A stretch of DNA of 38,950 bases from an uncultured Flavobacterium sp. (lineage in GTDB: Bacteria; Bacteroidota; Bacteroidia; Flavobacteriales; Flavobacteriaceae), in NCBI RefSeq assembly GCF_946220915.1, contig NZ_CAMIHH010000018.1, positions 1-38,950 on the forward strand, in the 5' to 3' direction. The notes under the pieces were generated by a model. That model had not been told where the DNA came from and ran no database searches. It saw nothing but the letters and a program-made list of their open reading frames with translations. Within the stretch, counting starts at the first letter, position 1, and the number at the start of each line of letters is the position of its first letter. Of this stretch, positions 34,845 to 38,950 are shown in pieces. The position numbers were made by a program, and so were the translations under genes.

Positions 34845-35807
34845 TTATATCTCATTGAGCATTTTTGAAATCTCGTCCAGTTTTGGAGTCAGAATGATCT
34901 CGATCCTCCTGTTTTTAGATTTGCCTTCGGCGGTTTCGTTCCCGGCAATCGGGGCATGCTCTCCCCTTCCGGCAGCAGTAAGGCTTTGCGGATTCACACC
35001 TTTATTCTCGCGAAGGATATTTACAATAGCCGTGGCACGCTTGGTAGAAAGATCCCAGTTGTCAGTAATCTGTCCGCTGCCCTGGTACGGAACATTATCA
35101 GTATGGCCTTCTATCAGCACTGAAATTTCCGGATTGGCGGCAAGCACCTTGGCAACTTCCGTAACGGCTTTTTTGCCTTCTGCACCCACCACCCAGCTTC
35201 CGGAGCCGAACAGCAGTTTATTTTCCATCGAAACATAAACCTTGCCGTTTTTCATCTCCACGGTCAGTCCTTTTCCTTCAAAGCTATTAAGCGCTTTTGA
35301 CAGTGTTTCTTTCAGTTTTTTAAGACCGGCATCCTGTGCGGCTATCATTCCTTCGAGTTCATCCACGCGCTGCGACCGCTCCTGCAATTCCGACTTCAGC
35401 TTGTTCAGCCTGTCCTGTTCGGCAGCCAAGGCCTTTTCCTTTGCTTCGAGCTGGGCCAATAGTTCGCGGTTCTTCTTCATATTGGTATCCAGTGCATCGC
35501 CACTATTCTTTTCGAGTGCAGCATAAGAGGATTTAAGGGTATTGAGGCTGGATTGTACCGCAGCATGGTCGGCAGCCAGCTTGTCGCGTTCGGCTTTCAT
35601 TTTGTCAAGCTGCCCCTGCAGGTCTTTCGACTTAAGGTCGAGTTCATTGCGTTCTTTTTCGAGCGCCGTGTTTTTATCGGCTATCTCGCGGTTCTCCTTT
35701 TTCAGGTCGGCATACTTGTTTTCCAGGTCGGTATACACCTTTTTGGACACGCAGGATGTGGTAAGCGCCAGTAGCAGCAATCCCGCAGAAATTCTTCGTA
35801 GTATCAT
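34845..35807 (-). CDS. OmpA-family peptidoglycan-binding lipoprotein
   Basis: A 320-residue lipoprotein: the leader ends LALTTSC with Cys19 as the lipidation site. A long coiled coil (about residues 22-175, very rich in K, E, D and L) leads to an OmpA-type C-terminal domain (about 185-310). That domain has KVYVSMENKLLFGSGSW, ISVLIEGHTDNVPY, NWDLSTKRATAIVNIL and NRRIEIILTP. The conserved aspartate and arginine that bind diaminopimelate are in the DLSTKRA and NRRIE regions. It is expected to tie the outer membrane to the cell wall. It lies 52 bases after xthA on the same strand. Confidence 0.9.
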   Translation of the reverse strand: MILRRISAGLLLLALTTSCVSKKVYTDLENKYADLKKENREIADKNTALEKERNELDLKSKDLQGQLDKMKAERDKLAADHAAVQSSLNTLKSSYAALEKNSGDALDTNMKKNRELLAQLEAKEKALAAEQDRLNKLKSELQERSQRVDELEGMIAAQDAGLKKLKETLSKALNSFEGKGLTVEMKNGKVYVSMENKLLFGSGSWVVGAEGKKAVTEVAKVLAANPEISVLIEGHTDNVPYQGSGQITDNWDLSTKRATAIVNILRENKGVNPQSLTAAGRGEHAPIAGNETAEGKSKNRRIEIILTPKLDEISKMLNEI

Positions 35808-35859
35808 TGTGTTCGTTTTAGTGGTTCATCCGGCCCTCCACCGGTTTATGTTTATTTGT

Positions 35860-36621
35860 TTATTCAAATTCTACCAATATGGGGCAGTGGTCGCTGTGCC
35901 TGGCTTCGGGTAGTATGAGCGCGCGGGTAAGGCGGTCGCGCAGGGGTTCGCTTACCAATGCATAGTCAATGCGCCATCCTTTATTATTGGCCCGTGCATT
36001 GCCAAAGTTGCTCCACCATGTATAGTTATGCGGGTCGTTATTAAAGTGGCGAAAGCTGTCTGTAAATCCGCTCTCCATAAAGCTTCCCAGCCACGCCCTT
36101 TCGTTGGGTAAAAACCCTGACACCTTTGCATTGCGCACCGGGTCATGAATGTCGATCTTTTCATGGCAGATGTTATAGTCGCCACAAATAACGATATTAG
36201 GAATTTCATTGCGAAGGCTTGTAATGTACTGATGAAATTCGTCCATATACCGGAACTTGTATTCATGCCGTTCAACATTCGTACCCGATGGCAGGTAAAG
36301 GCTCATTACAGAAAATCCTTCAAAATCGAGCCTTATGTTTCGGCCTTCAAAATCCATGTGTTCAATTCCTGTGCCGTATACTACATTAACGGGTTTATGT
36401 TTAGACAATATCGCCACGCCGCTGTAACCTTTCTTTTGTGCTGAGAACCAGTAATGGTAGGGATAGCCGGCTGCTTCTATTTCATGCACCGCCACCTGGT
36501 CTATGGTAGCTTTGGTTTCCTGCAGGCAAATAATATCGGGGTCTGCCTGCTTCAGCCATTCGATAAAACCCTTATTGAATGCCGCGCGTATGCCGTTTAC
36601 ATTGTAGGAAATGATTTTCAT
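35860..36621 (-). CDS. xthA: Exodeoxyribonuclease III / AP endonuclease
   Basis: Base-excision repair enzyme that cuts at abasic sites and degrades 3' ends. A 253-residue protein from the ATG at 36621, where the family N-terminus MKIISYNVNGIRAA begins; an open frame of 29 upstream residues is not part of the family. Metal-binding and catalytic motifs are present: CLQETKA, GYSGVAILSK, GDYNICHEKIDIHDP, RIDYALVS and the final HSDHCPILVEF. Length is normal. It is probably co-transcribed with the OmpA lipoprotein gene. Confidence 0.96.
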   Translation of the reverse strand: MKIISYNVNGIRAAFNKGFIEWLKQADPDIICLQETKATIDQVAVHEIEAAGYPYHYWFSAQKKGYSGVAILSKHKPVNVVYGTGIEHMDFEGRNIRLDFEGFSVMSLYLPSGTNVERHEYKFRYMDEFHQYITSLRNEIPNIVICGDYNICHEKIDIHDPVRNAKVSGFLPNERAWLGSFMESGFTDSFRHFNNDPHNYTWWSNFGNARANNKGWRIDYALVSEPLRDRLTRALILPEARHSDHCPILVEFE

Positions 36622-36740
36622 TAATTCGTATTTGAGTTTCAAAAATAAATAAAAAAGTAGAGTATTGAACTTTTTAAGGCAATTCCTGTCAATTGTTTTT
36701 TGAAGCATTTTGCAGCCCGAATTAAAAAAATTAATCCCGA

Positions 36741-36769
36741 TTGGCGTTTCGGCAGAATTGTTATCTTTG
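36741..36769 (+). promoter_or_regulatory. Promoter of the acyltransferase gene (TTG-18-TATCTTTG)
   Basis: TTG at 36741-36743 and TATCTTTG at 36762-36769 match the Bacteroidota promoter consensus with an 18-base spacer. The predicted start is near 36775, about 20 bases before the ATG at 36795. It also argues against any start codon upstream of 36795. Confidence 0.65.
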
Positions 36770-36794
36770 TTTTTCGCCGAAATACAGATGGAGA

Positions 36795-38612
36795 ATGAGT
36801 TTAGTTACAGCTAAAGAAGTTGCAAAAGCAATAAAGACTGATAAATACGGGTTTTTGGGAACTTTTTCCGGCTGGCTGCTGATGAAGGTCCTGAAGATTT
36901 CGACCATGAATAAAATATACGACAGGAACAAGCACCTTAGCGACCTTGAGTTCCTGAATGCCATACTTGACGAGTTCCAGATAAAATTCGAAATACCGGA
37001 GGAAGACCTGAAACGCCTGCCGAAAAGCGGTGCCTATATTACAATATCCAACCACCCGCTGGGCGGAATAGACGGCATATTGCTGCTAAAGCTAATGCTT
37101 GAGAAAGAACCAAACTTTAAGATCATTGCTAACTTTTTGCTGCACCGCATAGAGCCCTTAAAGCCATATGTAATGCCGGTAAACCCTTTTGAAAACCATA
37201 AGGATGCCAAATCGAGCCTGACCGGCATAAAAGATGCACTGCGCCACCTGAACGATGGCAAGCCGCTGGGTATTTTCCCCGCTGGTGAAGTTTCTACTTA
37301 TAAAGATGGTAAACTGGTGGTAGACAAGCAGTGGGAAGAGGGTGCCATCAAACTTATCATGAAGGCTAATGTGCCGGTTGTGCCTATTTATTTTCACGCA
37401 AAAAACAGCAAGCTTTTTTACTTCCTTTCGCAACTGAGCGATACATTGCGTACGGCTAAGCTCCCCTCGGAACTGCTTACGCAGAAGGACCGTGTGATCA
37501 AGGTACGCATCGGCAAGCCTATATCAGTAGCAGAGCAAAACGAGCACGAGGGGCTTGAGGCCTACTCGGAATTCCTTCGCAGGAAAACGTATATGCTCGC
37601 CAATCCGTTTGAAAAAAATGATTCAAAGCTTTTAGATACTTCCAACCTTAACTTAAAAATACCGAGGAGCCCTAAGCAGATTGCCGGGCCTGCCAACCTG
37701 GAAAAGATACTGGATGAAATTGCATTTTTGAGAAAGGGTGATTACCGCCTGCTGCAAAGCAAAAACTATGAAGTGTTCTTTGTATCGGCAGATAAGATCC
37801 CCAACATCCTGCACGAACTGGGACGCCTGCGCGAAATTACTTTCCGTGAGGTAGGTGAAGGGACGAACGAGTCACTGGACCTTGATCGTTACGATAAATA
37901 CTACCACCACATGTTCCTGTGGGATGAGCAGGCACAATGCATTGCTGGCGCTTACCGCATGGGGTTGGGATCTGACATTTACAAGAAATACGGTATCGAC
38001 GGGTTTTATATGCATGACCTGTTCCGGTTCGAGCCCGAATTATATGATATGCTGAGCAAGTCGATAGAAATGGGGCGCGCTTTCATCATAAAAGAATACC
38101 AGCAGAAACCAATGCCTCTTTTCCTGCTCTGGAAGGGCGTTGTACATACCACACTGCGTTACCCGGAGCATAAATTCCTCATTGGCGGGGTAAGCATCAG
38201 CAACCAGTTCTCGGATTTCTCTAAGTCGCTGATGATCGAGTTTATGAAATCGCACTATTACGACCCTTACATTGCACAGTACGTACACCCTAAAAAGGAA
38301 TATAAGGTAAAACTGAAGGATGCCGATAAGGATTTTGTTTTTGAAGAAGCAGAAGCCGACCTGAACAAATTTGATAAGTTCATCGAAGAGGTGGAGCCGG
38401 GTAACCTGAGGCTGCCAGTACTCATTAAAAAATACATCAAGCAGAATGCGAGGGTTATAGCATTCAATGTGGACCCGCTGTTTAATAACTCGGTTGACGG
38501 GCTTATGTACATCCGTATTGCCGACCTGCCGGAAAGCACCGTTCGCCCTGTTATGGAAGAATTCCAGGCAGAACTGGAAAGGAAGCTTGCAGAAAAGGGA
38601 GAGCAGCTGTAA
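36795..38612 (+). CDS. Two-domain acyltransferase, OlsF-like (PlsC-type + GNAT-type)
   Basis: A 605-residue protein from the ATG at 36795. The N-terminal PlsC-like domain (about residues 70-280) has SNHPLGGIDG with His87 and Asp93, FPAGEVS at 161-167 and VPVVPIYFHA. The C-terminal part (about 325-530) is an OlsB/hemolysin-type GNAT domain (FFVSADKIPNIL, LGRLREITFREVGEGTNES, LFLWDEQAQCIAGAYRMGLG, GRAFIIKEYQQKPMPLFLLWKG). This order matches OlsF, the bifunctional enzyme that makes ornithine lipids by N- then O-acylation and that has a homologue in Flavobacterium johnsoniae. The amino acid used (ornithine, glycine or other) cannot be told. His and Asp are five residues apart, one more than the usual H-x4-D of PlsC enzymes. 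Confidence 0.85.
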   Translation: MSLVTAKEVAKAIKTDKYGFLGTFSGWLLMKVLKISTMNKIYDRNKHLSDLEFLNAILDEFQIKFEIPEEDLKRLPKSGAYITISNHPLGGIDGILLLKLMLEKEPNFKIIANFLLHRIEPLKPYVMPVNPFENHKDAKSSLTGIKDALRHLNDGKPLGIFPAGEVSTYKDGKLVVDKQWEEGAIKLIMKANVPVVPIYFHAKNSKLFYFLSQLSDTLRTAKLPSELLTQKDRVIKVRIGKPISVAEQNEHEGLEAYSEFLRRKTYMLANPFEKNDSKLLDTSNLNLKIPRSPKQIAGPANLEKILDEIAFLRKGDYRLLQSKNYEVFFVSADKIPNILHELGRLREITFREVGEGTNESLDLDRYDKYYHHMFLWDEQAQCIAGAYRMGLGSDIYKKYGIDGFYMHDLFRFEPELYDMLSKSIEMGRAFIIKEYQQKPMPLFLLWKGVVHTTLRYPEHKFLIGGVSISNQFSDFSKSLMIEFMKSHYYDPYIAQYVHPKKEYKVKLKDADKDFVFEEAEADLNKFDKFIEEVEPGNLRLPVLIKKYIKQNARVIAFNVDPLFNNSVDGLMYIRIADLPESTVRPVMEEFQAELERKLAEKGEQL

Positions 38613-38653
38613 TGGACATTCAAATTTTTTGAAGTGAAAACCTATAATTATTT

Positions 38654-38950
38654 CTACAGCAAAGAGTCAATTTCTTTACATATTGACATTACATGGTCAA
38701 GTCCGTAAAGCAATGCACTTTCATTAATATTCATCCATTGAAACAGTTGCAAAATAAGGTTATAATTTTGTAAACAAAATGAAGTATCAATAGCGGAGCT
38801 CCCAAGATTAAAGCATATAGGCTCATGGTGTGCTATCCGGTTTCGAAATTCATTAATTGCTTCAAGCTGCCTGAATAAGTAAGTGTGATTGTATTGAATC
38901 TGAGGAGTCGTTTTTGGCTTGGATGGAAATATTGTTAACAAGGACTGACC
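38654..38950 (-). CDS. Abi_2 (AbiD/AbiF-like) abortive-infection protein, C-terminal fragment cut by window edge
   Basis: The minus-strand frame is open from the right window edge to the TAG at 38654-38656, giving about 98 C-terminal residues. It contains INEFRNRIAHHEPICF, the characteristic ending motif of Abi_2 family proteins, in which RNRIAH fits the R-x4-H pattern of HEPN RNases. The later residues (NLILQLFQWMNINESALLYGLDHV) are helical. Members defend against phage by stopping the infected cell, or act as RNA-cutting toxins; activity is inferred from the family only. The N-terminal half and any partner lie outside the window. It is convergent with the acyltransferase gene, 41 bases away. 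Confidence 0.7.
   Translation of the reverse strand, partial: GQSLLTIFPSKPKTTPQIQYNHTYLFRQLEAINEFRNRIAHHEPICFNLGSSAIDTSFCLQNYNLILQLFQWMNINESALLYGLDHVMSICKEIDSLL

Noticed and set aside
36622..36708. xthA starting 29 codons upstream of 36621
   Set aside because: ExoIII proteins begin at the MKIISYNVNGIR motif; the added segment has no family match and is AT-rich intergenic sequence.

Overview
The window looks like chromosomal DNA of a gliding-type Bacteroidota, most likely a Flavobacteriaceae member close to Flavobacterium. Four large secreted proteins end in type IX secretion system (T9SS) sorting domains. A PorP/SprF-type gene follows the largest one. The F1 beta and epsilon genes (atpD-atpC) stand apart from the rest of the ATP synthase genes. 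A conserved flavobacterial block (glmS, DUF4270 lipoprotein, starch-synthase-like protein, then panC and panD divergently) is present. Several upstream regions carry the Bacteroidota promoter pattern (TTTG or TTG, about 17-23 bases, TAnnTTTG). By eye the base composition is less AT-rich than many Flavobacterium; I did not compute it. I saw no rRNA, tRNA, CRISPR array, insertion sequence or prophage, and no gene-free stretch exceeds about 300 bases.

Layout. Positions 1-9083, minus strand: a partial PorP/SprF gene, a 1560-residue repeat adhesin with a type B sorting domain, a secreted BNR-type propeller with a type A sorting domain, and a TPR/membrane/coiled-coil/HTH regulator. Positions 9223-13369, minus strand: bioB, a small membrane protein, an HTTM membrane protein and ribF (the last two overlap by 4 bases). 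Positions 13555-16909, plus strand: a secreted zinc metalloprotease and a small lipoprotein. Positions 16919-24659, minus strand: a small membrane protein, atpC, atpD, a SIMPL-like periplasmic protein, and the apparent operon starch-synthase-like / DUF4270 / glmS.

Positions 24767-31490, plus strand: one tight run of panC, panD, a YbhN-type membrane protein, an esterase-fold protein without its serine, radA, and an AsmA-like/GT51 transglycosylase. Positions 31699-34761, plus strand: a DUF4139 (MuiA-like) protein and a secreted PQQ-type sugar dehydrogenase. Positions 34845-36621, minus strand: an OmpA-type lipoprotein and xthA. At 36795-38612, plus strand, lies a two-domain ornithine-lipid-synthase-like acyltransferase. 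At the right edge, minus strand, is the C-terminal end of an Abi_2-type protein with an R-x4-H (HEPN-like) motif.

Much of the window is housekeeping (biotin, flavin, pantothenate and energy metabolism, DNA repair) mixed with envelope building and T9SS export. No complete new system is visible. The items most worth a second look are two enzyme-fold proteins that lack their key catalytic residues (the GT5-like protein and the esterase-fold protein), the symmetric element between glgA-like and panC, the repeat adhesin with its SprF-type partner, and the truncated Abi gene at the edge.
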